From: a virus
IMG/VR virus record: IMGVR_UViG_3300013372_001588
Span: 1 to 34,218 of that record
Length of the DNA: 34,218 bases
Reading direction: 5' to 3' (one strand)
Shown: piece by piece, positions 1 to 7,698 of the stretch
How positions within the stretch are numbered: the first letter of the stretch is position 1
Layout: each line of letters opens with the position of its first letter
Program-made: the position numbers and the translations under genes
The notes under the pieces: model-generated
What the model was told of the DNA's origin: nothing
The model's database searches: none
Seen by the model: only the letters and a program-made list of their open reading frames with translations

Positions 1-99
1 GAGCGTGAGGCGTGTGCGAAGGTGTGTGATGAGTGGCCCAATGGCCGAGAGGATGTGTATTCAATCGGCGTAGCAATTCGAGCAAGGGAAAAAGAATGA
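1..99 (+). CDS. C-terminal part of small phage protein (continues from 33982)
   Basis: The frame is open from base 1 to a TGA at 97-99 and encodes the last 32 residues of the 70-residue protein that starts at 33982 at the other end of the window. The stop overlaps the next start in an ATGA junction at 96-99. It should not be counted as a separate gene once the contig is circularised. Function unknown. Confidence 0.75.
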   Translation, partial: EREACAKVCDEWPNGREDVYSIGVAIRAREKE

Positions 100-123
100 C
101 TGAAGAAGAGCGCAAGACCTGGA
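1..123. repeat. Terminal direct repeat, left copy (circular join)
   Basis: Bases 1-123 are identical to 34096-34218. The reading frame entering at base 1 is the exact continuation of the gene that starts at 33982. The repeat is therefore best read as the overlap of a circular or circularly permuted assembly. A true short terminal repeat is possible but less likely with P22-like packaging genes. Confidence 0.9.
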
Positions 124-236
124 ATGACGCAATTGATGCTGTGCTTGAGCTTCTTCGCACGCGCCCGCCACACAGGATGGGAGAGGCTGAATTTATGCGC
201 AGGCTGTTGGCTCTGAAGTTGCAGAAAAAGAAATGA
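96..236 (+). CDS. Small hypothetical protein (46 aa)
   Basis: This encodes a 46-residue charged, mostly helical protein beginning MTEEERKTWNDAI and ending in a lysine-rich tail. The ATG at 96 overlaps the previous stop (ATGA) and its own TGA overlaps the next ATG at 233, so it is embedded in a translationally coupled chain. An in-frame upstream ATG at 33 would extend it 21 codons back into the previous gene; I prefer 96 because of the ATGA junction. I do not recognise a family. Its role is unknown, probably an early accessory function. Confidence 0.6.
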   Translation: MTEEERKTWNDAIDAVLELLRTRPPHRMGEAEFMRRLLALKLQKKK

Positions 237-667
237 GGATCGGGCCTGCTGTTCGTGCGACCGCGGATAGGCATGTGACTTTTGATCCAGTGGTGCAAGT
301 CAGAATTTACGACCCGGCAGGCCCGATTGCGTTACAGCCAACACCCGCAGCATTAAGACTTGAGCGACAAATTCGAAGCATGCCTACCGTGGCACCGAGT
401 GTTGCGCAGCCAGTGCAAACAGAGAGTCGAAGCGATACAGCGGTTGGGTGCTACAAAAACACGCTGCATACAATCTCATTGGTTTGTGGGGTTGCGGTGC
501 TTCCATCCTTTGCGTGCGTGGCTTTTGGGCCGCTTTGGTTGATTGCGCCCGCTGTGCTGGCGTCACTTGCAATCACTTGCGTACTGCTTGGCGGGAAGCC
601 GACAGAACAAATGGCACGCGCACGAGCCGAGCGGGGAGTTGAAATGAGTCAATATGACCCGCGCTAA
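233..667 (+). CDS. Putative membrane protein (144 aa)
   Basis: The ATG at 233 overlaps the upstream TGA in an ATGA junction. Residues 1-75 are polar and proline-containing. Residues about 80-120 form a long hydrophobic stretch that could be two closely spaced membrane helices (segments around LVCGVAVLPSFACVAF and LIAPAVLASLAITCVLL). The tail is charged. No signal peptide is visible at the N-terminus, so the soluble part may face the cytoplasm. It is near the end of the rightward early operon. I recognise no family. Such proteins sometimes mediate superinfection exclusion, but nothing here shows that. Confidence 0.6.
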   Translation: MRIGPAVRATADRHVTFDPVVQVRIYDPAGPIALQPTPAALRLERQIRSMPTVAPSVAQPVQTESRSDTAVGCYKNTLHTISLVCGVAVLPSFACVAFGPLWLIAPAVLASLAITCVLLGGKPTEQMARARAERGVEMSQYDPR

Positions 668-684
668 TGATAAAAAATTATTAT

Positions 685-706
685 TGCAAAGCAACAATGC
701 TTTGCA
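685..706. promoter_or_regulatory. Perfect 9-bp inverted repeat in the 668-756 gap
   Basis: Bases 685-693 (TGCAAAGCA) and 698-706 (TGCTTTGCA) are perfect inverted copies around the four-base loop ACAA. No T-run follows on the plus strand, so it is not a standard terminator. It may be an operator or an RNA stem ahead of the small gene at 757. The rest of 668-756 is A-rich and holds an AAGGAGG at 719-725 with no well-placed start after it. Confidence 0.45.
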
Positions 707-756
707 TAAAGTGAAAGCAAGGAGGAATAAAAAAACAAACAACTAAGGGAATAATA

Positions 757-849
757 ATGTTTGCATGGCTTGGAATTGACGATGCAATGATTGCCAGCGG
801 AATTGCCCTGATTGTTTATGCGATCTGTGGCGGCGGGGCCGGAGAATAA
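757..849 (+). CDS. Single-pass membrane micropeptide (30 aa)
   Basis: A 30-codon frame begins MFAWLGIDDAM and continues with a hydrophobic segment (IASGIALIVYAICGGG) long enough to span a membrane. A Shine-Dalgarno-like AAGGGA lies about 7 bases before the ATG. It is the last rightward gene before the convergent lysis cassette, and its stop lies 37 bases from the holin-like stop at 887. Very short phage membrane peptides of this kind often go unannotated. No family is recognised. It could be a lysis accessory or a chance frame, though the ribosome site favours a real gene. Confidence 0.4.
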   Translation: MFAWLGIDDAMIASGIALIVYAICGGGAGE

Positions 850-861
850 TCCGCCCACCTA

Positions 862-892
862 TCTATTCGCAAATCTATTCGCAAATCTATTC
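862..892. repeat. 12-bp tandem repeat duplicating the holin stop codon
   Basis: The unit TCTATTCGCAAA is present twice (862-873, 874-885) plus a partial copy to 892. Read on the minus strand it repeats GAA TAG in frame at the end of the holin-like gene, giving three in-frame TAG codons 12 bases apart. It probably arose by slippage. Confidence 0.8.
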
Positions 893-1078
893 AGCTTTAA
901 AAATAGGCGTGGTGGTAACCCATCTGAGCACAAAGTTGGCAAGACCAACGACCGACAGCACAGCGCCAGCATGAGCGCCAAGCACTGGCGTAAAAAACGT
1001 GCCATTGGTCGCCAGCCAATCAATGATCGGGAGCGCAGCAAGCGCGCCGTTAAATACTGCCGTTTTGTAACCTCTCAT
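887..1078 (-). CDS. Putative holin-like small membrane protein (63 aa)
   Basis: The 63-residue protein beginning MRGYKTAVFNGALAALP has two hydrophobic segments, at about residues 8-23 and 37-55, separated by a short polar loop, with a basic N-terminus. This is the usual size and layout of a small phage holin or holin-associated protein. The start at 1078 is chosen over upstream codons because AGGAAAGG lies just before it and because its ATG overlaps the endolysin TGA (ATGA, 1075-1078). It is the last gene of the late leftward operon, where lysis genes are expected. The holin assignment rests on size, topology and context; an accessory membrane protein is the alternative. Confidence 0.6.
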   Translation of the reverse strand: MRGYKTAVFNGALAALPIIDWLATNGTFFTPVLGAHAGAVLSVVGLANFVLRWVTTTPIFKAE

Positions 1079-1506
1079 GCTGGCACCTTTCCTGATTGCA
1101 ATTCGGCAAGCGTAAGCCCGCCAGTGTATTGAAAATGCGCCATTTCGCGCAGCTTGCCCTTCCAACGCCCCGCCCACTCCAGCCCGACTGATTCCCCCAG
1201 CTCGCCGATCTTGCGCCACAGGTCGCCGTCCGGCCCCGTTGTGCCCCATACCGGCTTTCCATTACGCAATGGCACCACGTCCAACGCGCACCGCCAGTTG
1301 TGCCACGATTGCCCTGGCCGCGCATTGGTCACAATCACGCCCGGCTTTGTCCTGCCCTGCGCAAACAGCGCAGCCTGGCTTTCATTGTCACGATAGGTGC
1401 TGGTCACTAACAAATCAATGCCGGCATCCTTGGCGAGATTAAGAAAGCTTTCTGCCTTTGCCTTACATTCCGGCACAAGGTCTGCAAGACTGCGGCTGTT
1501 TATCAT
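1075..1506 (-). CDS. Endolysin, M15 peptidase family (L-Ala-D-Glu / D,D-peptidase type)
   Basis: The 143-residue protein carries the M15 zinc-peptidase signature: STYRDNESQAALFAQGR at about 36-52, then SWHNWRCALDV with candidate zinc ligands His69 and Asp76, and EMAHFQ with His124. Glu121 is a candidate catalytic acid. The family cuts peptide bonds in the peptidoglycan stem peptide, here to release progeny at lysis. There is no signal peptide or separate cell-wall-binding domain, as is normal for compact Gram-negative phage endolysins, so it would need a holin to reach the wall. It overlaps both neighbours by ATGA junctions, forming a three-gene lysis cassette. Confidence 0.88.
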   Translation of the reverse strand: MINSRSLADLVPECKAKAESFLNLAKDAGIDLLVTSTYRDNESQAALFAQGRTKPGVIVTNARPGQSWHNWRCALDVVPLRNGKPVWGTTGPDGDLWRKIGELGESVGLEWAGRWKGKLREMAHFQYTGGLTLAELQSGKVPA

Positions 1507-1784
1507 CGTTTGTCGAGTCTGTCGGACACCTTTTCAAGATTGCGCCGAATATCTCCGAGGGTTTCTTTGATCTGGCCCATTGCCTGATTAACTCGCTCGT
1601 CTTGATTCTGGTCAATCTGCGCCTGAACACGGCGAGATTCTTCAAGAACCGTGAGCCTTCGATCAATAGTAGACCAAGCCCCAAAACCCGTCAGCATAAA
1701 ACCAATGAAGGTTAGAACGTGGCCTAGATTGATCGTGGAGTCGAATTTCACGAGCTTATTGTCTTTAAGTTTTGAGGTTTCCAT
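1503..1784 (-). CDS. Membrane protein with coiled coil, lysis cassette (holin or spanin-like)
   Basis: This is a 93-residue protein with a short polar N-terminus, one hydrophobic segment at about residues 22-40 (VLTFIGFMLTGFGAWSTI) and a long charged helical C-terminus (about 45-93) with heptad-like spacing. One N-terminal membrane anchor plus a coiled coil fits an inner-membrane spanin subunit; similar one-helix proteins next to phage endolysins are also annotated as holins. The TGA overlaps the endolysin ATG (ATGA at 1503-1506), which points to coupled expression. No lipoprotein-type outer spanin is apparent nearby. The lysis link is well supported by position; the exact role is not. Confidence 0.55.
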   Translation of the reverse strand: METSKLKDNKLVKFDSTINLGHVLTFIGFMLTGFGAWSTIDRRLTVLEESRRVQAQIDQNQDERVNQAMGQIKETLGDIRRNLEKVSDRLDKR

Positions 1785-1790
1785 AAACCA

Positions 1791-1829
1791 CTATTTTGCC
1801 GGGATCAGAACTTTTACGGTGATAGTCAT
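1791..1829 (-). pseudogene. Remnant of a duplicated fibre-module gene (12 codons)
   Basis: Just after the tailspike stop, a minus-strand frame reads MTITVKVLIPAK then TAG. It matches 10 of 12 residues with the start of the 111-residue protein at 8249-8584 (MTVTIKVLIPAK, followed there by Gln). The TAG falls where that gene has CAG, and nothing after it resembles the rest of the gene. A ribosome site (AAGGAC) overlaps the tailspike TAA. I read it as the truncated 5' end of a second gene copy left by recombination at the tailspike end. It may still be translated as a short leader. Confidence 0.6.
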
Positions 1830-1838
1830 GTTTTGTCC

Positions 1839-3755
1839 TTAAGCTGAAATCGCGCCAAATGTTTTCCATGTGCCGGGGGTTCCCGCAGTTGTGCAAACCC
1901 ATCCGATAAACCCGCTTGCTGCGGGTGCAGTGTTTAATATAATGTCACCCACTGCCCAAGTCCCGGCTGCGGGTATTGCAGCCCCTGACAGCAGCTTTTT
2001 GGCTGTGCTTCCCGCGCCCGTCTGCGCAAAGGGTATTTGCAACAATCCACCCGTTCCAGTTGCCCCCGATGGCCCGACGTTGTTTAGGAAAGAAGAAACC
2101 GTCCCATAACTGGTGCCATTGGCAAGGCTGAACGCAACATTGGTTGCGCCAAGACAGATATTGTTTTCAAGAATGTCGCCAACCGACGAAGGCCCAACAC
2201 GAATACCAAAGTCCTGCGTGGCTTCTGTTGCAGAACCAAACGTGCAGTTGATGATGCGAGTATTCGTCGCCGTGGTTTCCATCCCTGCGTAACCGTTGGC
2301 GTAGGAATGCGCCCCATCTACAACGCAGTCGATGGCGTTGTTCTTAAGAAAAATACCGTCATCCGTGTTATTGCGGAATATCCCGCCCTGAATACGAATA
2401 CGCTGGCAGTTTGCGGTGTCCGACACAATGCCGTTTGCTGTATTAGCAACCAAGCACCCGATGAACTTTGTGTCTTGCGCGTATTGGAGGTTGATGCCGT
2501 TGTTTGTTGCAGCAAGAATTGACAAATTCTCAATAATCGCCGGAATTTTGTATATTGGTGCGCCAGGCGCAGAGGCTGCATCACCACGAATTACGCAGCC
2601 ATATTTATCAGAAGTCCAGACTGCGAAGTTCTTAACGGTGATGCCGGTATTTGCAAACCCCTGAACACTGGCCGGTGCATAATAGAAACCATAATCGCCA
2701 GAATAGATATAAAGCCCTGCGTTATGAGCATCTTTTATATCAACATTCTCAATACTTACGTTATAGCAAGCGGAAACCAAAACCTGCCCCGCATCGCTTG
2801 CCGTTGCGTAAGTCATTGCGCCAATTTTCAGATTCTTAACGCTAATGTTGTGCGGGTGCGTGGTTCCACTTGCAGGCGCATTTGCCCCACCCCAATGCAG
2901 CAGCACCGGAATCATCATGAAAGCTGAGTCCGGGAAGGTTATGTTTTCAATGGCTATGTCGTAAGAGTCGCCAGTAACCATGATCCCATTACCATCAGGT
3001 CGAGCAGTTTTGACGATCAGGTTTTCAAGGCGAATGTTGTTGTATCCTGTGCCAACACCGTAGTTACCAATGATAATTGGACATTGAAAGTCACCGCTGC
3101 TGGAAAAAGCCGAGCCTGCGTTTTCAATCGTTCCATTGCAAACAACAACGCCAGAACGAAGATCAAGGTTTCTTGTTGCGCCGGTCGTAACAAACTTAAT
3201 CGTGCTGCCGTTTAGATCCAACGTGGTATTGGCGGGCACCACAAGCGAAGCAGTTGCTCGATAAATTTTTCCCGGCTCAAACCAAAGTGTATTGCCAGCA
3301 GCAGCGGCAAGCGCATTGGATAACTTTGCAGTTTCGTCAGAATCGTCACCAACTGCACCAAAGTCTTTAACGCTGACCGTCTCGCGCAACTTCGCCTGGA
3401 CAGTCGTAGCGACTGCGCCGGTGCCGGACTGGATAAACGTCACGAATTCGCTCGAAATAAAATCTGTCTCAGATGCCGAGGTGTAAATAAAAGCCCCGTT
3501 TTTATCGCGCACAAGGATGCTGTAGTTCTCATTCGTATAAAACCGCGCAGGGCTGCCGTTATAAACTGGATAACCGCCGCTAGTGCGAATCGGCTGGGAT
3601 GCCGTGATGGTCAGTGCAGAATCCCAATAAACCGTGATTGGATTCGACACCGGGTTTTGATTAGCGGTGCCGATGTAGATATAGGCGTCATCGAGCGGCT
3701 GGCCATCGGCATCGGTGAAAAGCGGAAAAGGTGGATTGACGGCGATCGCGGGCAT
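1839..3755 (-). CDS. Tailspike: P22-type head-binding domain plus pectate-lyase-like beta helix
   Basis: The 638-residue protein has two clear parts. Residues 1-110 resemble the P22 tailspike head-binding domain: PPFPLFTDADG, then YIYIGTANQNPVSNPITVYWD, then GGYPVYNGSPARFYTNENYSILV. A linker with the motif VSVKDFGAVGDDSDET (about 125-145) opens the pectate-lyase-3-like region, followed by a right-handed beta helix with repeated Asn/Ile rungs (for example NVSIENVDIKDA). The last 60 or so residues are a Gly/Ala-rich trimerisation-like end. Tailspikes of this kind bind and often cut surface polysaccharide. Its length is close to P22 gp9. The ATG directly follows the gp16-like stop (TAAATG). Substrate and catalytic residues cannot be assigned by eye. 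Confidence 0.85.
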   Translation of the reverse strand: MPAIAVNPPFPLFTDADGQPLDDAYIYIGTANQNPVSNPITVYWDSALTITASQPIRTSGGYPVYNGSPARFYTNENYSILVRDKNGAFIYTSASETDFISSEFVTFIQSGTGAVATTVQAKLRETVSVKDFGAVGDDSDETAKLSNALAAAAGNTLWFEPGKIYRATASLVVPANTTLDLNGSTIKFVTTGATRNLDLRSGVVVCNGTIENAGSAFSSSGDFQCPIIIGNYGVGTGYNNIRLENLIVKTARPDGNGIMVTGDSYDIAIENITFPDSAFMMIPVLLHWGGANAPASGTTHPHNISVKNLKIGAMTYATASDAGQVLVSACYNVSIENVDIKDAHNAGLYIYSGDYGFYYAPASVQGFANTGITVKNFAVWTSDKYGCVIRGDAASAPGAPIYKIPAIIENLSILAATNNGINLQYAQDTKFIGCLVANTANGIVSDTANCQRIRIQGGIFRNNTDDGIFLKNNAIDCVVDGAHSYANGYAGMETTATNTRIINCTFGSATEATQDFGIRVGPSSVGDILENNICLGATNVAFSLANGTSYGTVSSFLNNVGPSGATGTGGLLQIPFAQTGAGSTAKKLLSGAAIPAAGTWAVGDIILNTAPAASGFIGWVCTTAGTPGTWKTFGAISA

Positions 3756-5675
3756 TTATTTTGGCTCCTTCAATGCTTCATTGATTCGGGCTTTGAGCTT
3801 ACGGTTTTTTGAGAATCTCGCTACTTCACGCAGTGCGGTAACGGCCGGCACTGGCAAACCAGTGGCCCCAAATGTTGCCACACTATCAAGCGCCACCTGC
3901 AATGCGCTTGCCGTGTTGCTGGTATTGATTGCGCCAGGTGGTGCCGTATAAATCACCGTCGACAGTTCCGCAAGATCGCGCAAAACTTGAGCTTGTTTTT
4001 TACCATACAACGACTCAAGCTTCCCCTCTCGATCCAGCGACTTAACAACACGATTCAATTTGTCTGGCGACAAAAGAGGATTTCCAGCTGCATCTTGCTG
4101 GCTTTTAGAAAACGCCGCGTCTTTTATGTAATCGACGCCCTTAGCCTTGAGGTCTGACCATGCCTGCTTGCCGTCTGGCCCCGCGGTAATCAGCGTTTTT
4201 CTAAGCTTGTTCATTTCCTCCACGGGGGAAACAAGAACAATCTTGTCGAACACATCTTCAAACGCAATGGCGCGCTCGTTTGTTTTGCCCTTTGTTCCGA
4301 GCAGTTTAGCCGTTAGCCCGACGTTTTCGAACTCATCGGAAAATTGTGCACGCGTTTTTCTGGCTTTTTTGTATAAGTCGCCGCCAGAGTCTTGTGTTGC
4401 CGCATCAATTGCGGAAGTAATCCTTCGACCAAACAGCGCCTCTCGTCTGTCTGTCCAATCGGTCGCCACATTCACAAATTGCCGCAATGTCTCACTGTCA
4501 TTCAAAGTAATTTGTTTCGGCACAAGCGCGCCTGTTTCATCGGCTGCAACAGCACCTAACCGTTCCGCTTCTTTTCGAACCGCGCCAATGTTTGGAGAAA
4601 GCTTCTCGTATTTGGTCAGATCATCGAGCATTGCCGCAAGTGGCGTCATCTCCACAGGCTGTGCAAGCTCTCCGGCCTGCCTTGCCGCTTCGTAGGACGT
4701 TTGGATTTGCTTTCTTTTTACCTCTGCCTTGTTGACCAATGCACGATCAACCACTTTCCCGATATCACGCGGGTCGACGTTAATCGGGCCGGCCCGGTCA
4801 ATCATTGCATCGAAGTTTTGCAGGAAAACAGCCGTCTGGTTTTCGACGCGCTCACGCAATGGCTGCCCGGTGTCGGCAAGTTTTGCCGATTCTTTTTCAA
4901 ACTGCAGCTGGGCAAAGTCCCTTGAGGCTTGACCCTTGGTCAATGCTGCGCCTTTTTCAAATGGCACCGGCATTGTTTCTGCGACAGCACGACGCTGCAT
5001 TTCGATCGGGGTAGCTGCTGCCCCAACGCTTTCTCGAGCGCCAACCCTGACGGCTTCTTCCGGCCTTGTCGGACGGACTATCTCAACCGCAGCCGCCGCG
5101 GCCTTTTTAACCGGGGCTGCCACTTTTTGAACGGCTGCTTGCACTTGTGGGGCCGCCTTGCGCGCCGCTTCAGCAACTGCCGGGGCCGCCATTCTTGCGC
5201 CGCCAACCACTGCGCCAGGAGCGCCAACAACAGGCACAACGGGAGGAAGAAAGGAAAGCGCCTCGCCAACGGCTTGCACCTGCTCCCGCCCGGCCTGTGT
5301 TCGTGGCGCATAGGTCAATGCCTGAGCACCTTTGGCCGCTGATTGTTCCACTAAGTTTGCAGCCTGCGGGGTGCCGAATTGCCCGCTGAGAATTTGCTCT
5401 GCAAGCCCTTTTAAGGTGCCGCCAACCATGCCAAGCGTTCCGCCCACAGCACCAGTGCCAAGAGTAAGCGCGGCCTCACCTGCGCCCACTGCGCGCTCGG
5501 CCAGTGTAGGTTCCATCGGCTGGCTTACAGCCGGCACAACTTGTTCGCCTGGTATCTGGCCTGCGGTCGTGGCGCGGAACGAAGTGATTGCTGCTGCCAA
5601 GTCTCGCGCTGCCGCAACATCGCCGGCCGCGTCAGCATTAATCAACGCTTGTTCGAGTTCTCGAATTGTTGCCAT
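3756..5675 (-). CDS. Ejection / internal virion protein, P22 gp16 position
   Basis: The 639-residue protein is rich in Ala, Gln and charged residues. It has an alanine/glycine/valine-rich stretch at about 65-200 that could be membrane-active and a largely helical remainder. It occupies the position of P22 gene 16 (609 aa), after gp7-like and gp20-like genes and before the tailspike. In P22 these three proteins are packaged in the head and injected with the DNA to form a path across the envelope. The assignment comes from order and size; I do not see strong residue-level identity to P22 gp16. The start overlaps the previous stop by one base (TAATG), so it is translationally coupled. Confidence 0.72.
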   Translation of the reverse strand: MATIRELEQALINADAAGDVAAARDLAAAITSFRATTAGQIPGEQVVPAVSQPMEPTLAERAVGAGEAALTLGTGAVGGTLGMVGGTLKGLAEQILSGQFGTPQAANLVEQSAAKGAQALTYAPRTQAGREQVQAVGEALSFLPPVVPVVGAPGAVVGGARMAAPAVAEAARKAAPQVQAAVQKVAAPVKKAAAAAVEIVRPTRPEEAVRVGARESVGAAATPIEMQRRAVAETMPVPFEKGAALTKGQASRDFAQLQFEKESAKLADTGQPLRERVENQTAVFLQNFDAMIDRAGPINVDPRDIGKVVDRALVNKAEVKRKQIQTSYEAARQAGELAQPVEMTPLAAMLDDLTKYEKLSPNIGAVRKEAERLGAVAADETGALVPKQITLNDSETLRQFVNVATDWTDRREALFGRRITSAIDAATQDSGGDLYKKARKTRAQFSDEFENVGLTAKLLGTKGKTNERAIAFEDVFDKIVLVSPVEEMNKLRKTLITAGPDGKQAWSDLKAKGVDYIKDAAFSKSQQDAAGNPLLSPDKLNRVVKSLDREGKLESLYGKKQAQVLRDLAELSTVIYTAPPGAINTSNTASALQVALDSVATFGATGLPVPAVTALREVARFSKNRKLKARINEALKEPK

Positions 5676-6970
5676 TATTGAGGCCCGTATTGCTTCAGCA
5701 ATTGATTGATGCGGTCTTGCGCTGGCCGTGGGGCTGCTGGCGTTGCTGCGGCCGCTGGCACTGTTGCAGGCGCGGCCGGGGCCACTTCAGTCGGCGTGTA
5801 AAAAATATTCTCTGTTTTCAGCCCGTAACCCGTAGCAATTCGACCGATTCCGTTTCTCACGGCTTCTTCCTGTGTTGCGGCGGTTTTATAAAGCTTGTTG
5901 GCCTGACCCTTGAATGATTGGCGCTGGCTAGAATTTAACCGCTCACCAGATGCCACCCTGTTATACAAATTCAAAACTCGCTCCGGCACACCAGCTGCGT
6001 TTTGCGCTGTGGCAAACTCGCCTTCACGCACAACAGATCCAGGGTCAAGCATTTTCATGTATCCGAAAATCAACGACAGGTCTCCTACCGCCGAATCCTC
6101 ACTGGCCAAAAGTCGCCCGTATGCCGACTTCACTTCCTGATAACCCTTCGTCTGGTCGCTGTATTCCTTTCGGAATTTTGACTCTGCCTCTGGGCGCTTA
6201 TCAAGCGGAATCACTCCAGCACCCATTTGGCGGGCTTCGGCCTGAGCGCGAGCGGCAGTTGCGCCAGACGCCGCAGCGGCTGCGCGTGATGCAGCAACGG
6301 CAGCCTTTGCCTGATCCGTCTGTGCTCTTGTTAGACCGAGATCGGCAGCGAGTTTATCCGGTGCAAATTTGTTGTTTATTTCTTTACCGATAGTTTCTGC
6401 GGTTTCCTTGCGCAGGCTAATTGGGGCCATCGCTTCAGCGCGCCCCGCTTCTGAAAGCTTGCCAAAGGTCTCCGCGAATTTATCAGGTGCCATGACTTGC
6501 GACAGGCCCATCAACGCGTAATTCCGCGCGGTCTGTGGGTCAGCATCAACCAATTTAGAAAGCGCCTGCAATCCGCTGGAATCCTGCCCTTCCGGGGTGG
6601 CTGCGATGCGTGCCTCAAGCAATTCTTTTGCCACTTTTGGATTGTTCGCCAGCAACGCACTTGCCACCGGCAAAGCGGCTGCAATTTCTCCCGCCTGGCG
6701 ATCTTTGCTCAGTTGATCAAACTGCGGTTTGATTGCGGCTTGATGCTCAGGAAAAAGCGTCATTAAGCGTGAAAACGCCTGCGGGGTGCCTTGCGTGAAA
6801 GCGGTTTCAAGCTCGCCACGATAGGATTGCAACCGCTGCTCGGCTTGCTGTTTTGCTGCCTGTTGCTGACGTAACTCATTAATCGTTGCGCCAAATTGAA
6901 ATCCTTCAACCACCGATCGGCCAAGATCAACCTGGGGCATTGCTTCCAAATAATTTATTGGCTGAACCAT
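5675..6970 (-). CDS. Ejection / internal virion protein, P22 gp20 position
   Basis: The 431-residue, Gln- and Ala-rich protein has a predicted helical body, including a coiled-coil-like region at about 30-55 (LRQQQAAKQQAEQRLQ) and an Ala-rich stretch at about 230-250. P22 gp20, an ejected virion protein needed for DNA delivery, is 471 residues and sits at the same place. I start at the ATG at 6970 because AAAGGG lies 7-8 bases upstream; the longer frame would need a TTG at 6985. The gene lies between gp7-like and gp16-like genes. Context is strong, sequence similarity not verified. Confidence 0.7.
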   Translation of the reverse strand: MVQPINYLEAMPQVDLGRSVVEGFQFGATINELRQQQAAKQQAEQRLQSYRGELETAFTQGTPQAFSRLMTLFPEHQAAIKPQFDQLSKDRQAGEIAAALPVASALLANNPKVAKELLEARIAATPEGQDSSGLQALSKLVDADPQTARNYALMGLSQVMAPDKFAETFGKLSEAGRAEAMAPISLRKETAETIGKEINNKFAPDKLAADLGLTRAQTDQAKAAVAASRAAAAASGATAARAQAEARQMGAGVIPLDKRPEAESKFRKEYSDQTKGYQEVKSAYGRLLASEDSAVGDLSLIFGYMKMLDPGSVVREGEFATAQNAAGVPERVLNLYNRVASGERLNSSQRQSFKGQANKLYKTAATQEEAVRNGIGRIATGYGLKTENIFYTPTEVAPAAPATVPAAAATPAAPRPAQDRINQLLKQYGPQ

Positions 6971-6981
6971 TTGATTCCCTT

Positions 6982-7698
6982 TCAAAACGAGGACGGCATC
7001 TTTAGTCCTGAGCCAAGCTGTCCACCAGCACCAGCACCAGCACCAGCACCAGCACCACCGCCACCGCCAAATCCACCCATTGCGCCAAAAATTGTTCCAC
7101 CAATTTTCAGAGCATCACCGAAAGCTTGTCGCACTACCCCGCCCCGAGCCAATTGACCGCCAGCCAGTGCAGCGCCGCTCTGCGCAAGCAAGTTGCCAAT
7201 AGATCCAGCCGTCTCCATGCCTGCCGCACCCTGTCCAGCCGCCGAGCGTTGGCCTAGCGAAGTTAGCCCGCCCAGCCGCTCGTATTGCTGCGCAATCTGG
7301 CTTTCAAGCATCTGCGGCCGGAATTGAGCAAGTGCCGCTTGGATGTTGCCGCCACGTAGCCCGCCGGTTGCCGATGCACGTTGTAACAATGCCTCTTCGC
7401 CTTGTCGCACCGCAGACTGAAAAAACGGGCTTTGCTCAAGGCCGGAAATTGCGGCCTGTTGCTCCGGTGCGCCGCGAAGTCCAATTAAAGCTTGCTGGCC
7501 TTGAAGAGCAGGAATTCCTGCTTGAACGTATGGCCGCAGCAGTTCGGTGAGCATGTCAAACTGACGTCGCTGTTCTTCGATGCCGGCTTGAGCTGCTCCG
7601 GATTGTGTTTGTGCCGCTGCTTCCGCTGCTTTGGCTTGTTGGCTTGCGCCAGTGATACCACCAACAATTTTTCCAATTGCGTTCCCGACAAAACTCAT
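6982..7698 (-). CDS. DNA transfer protein, P22 gp7-like ejection protein
   Basis: The 238-residue protein begins MSFVGNAIGKIVGGITGASQ and continues with Ala/Gln-rich helices (QAKAAEAAAQTQ), a pattern typical of gp7-like DNA transfer proteins of short-tailed phages. P22 gp7 is 229 residues. The C-terminus has a Gly-Ala run encoded by a hexanucleotide repeat at about 7022-7057. The start at 7698 is supported by GGAGGG upstream and by an ATGA overlap with the gene-14-like stop. It would be packaged in the virion and ejected at infection with the next two products. Confidence 0.75.
   Translation of the reverse strand: MSFVGNAIGKIVGGITGASQQAKAAEAAAQTQSGAAQAGIEEQRRQFDMLTELLRPYVQAGIPALQGQQALIGLRGAPEQQAAISGLEQSPFFQSAVRQGEEALLQRASATGGLRGGNIQAALAQFRPQMLESQIAQQYERLGGLTSLGQRSAAGQGAAGMETAGSIGNLLAQSGAALAGGQLARGGVVRQAFGDALKIGGTIFGAMGGFGGGGGAGAGAGAGAGGQLGSGLKMPSSF
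7022..7057. repeat. Hexanucleotide microsatellite in the gp7-like gene
   Basis: About six tandem copies of CCAGCA (plus strand; TGCTGG on the coding strand) encode an alternating Gly-Ala run near the C-terminus of the gp7-like protein. Copy number could vary by slippage in frame, since the unit is six bases. Confidence 0.8.

Noticed and set aside
719-756. Possible 11-codon GTG frame near the AAGGAGG at 719-725
   Set aside because: The ribosome-site-like bases lie inside the frame and no start codon follows at a proper distance. The next convincing start is 757.
4147-4695. 182-codon plus-strand frame opposite the gp16-like gene
   Set aside because: It is Ser/Ala-rich antisense to a well-supported virion gene and carries no motif.
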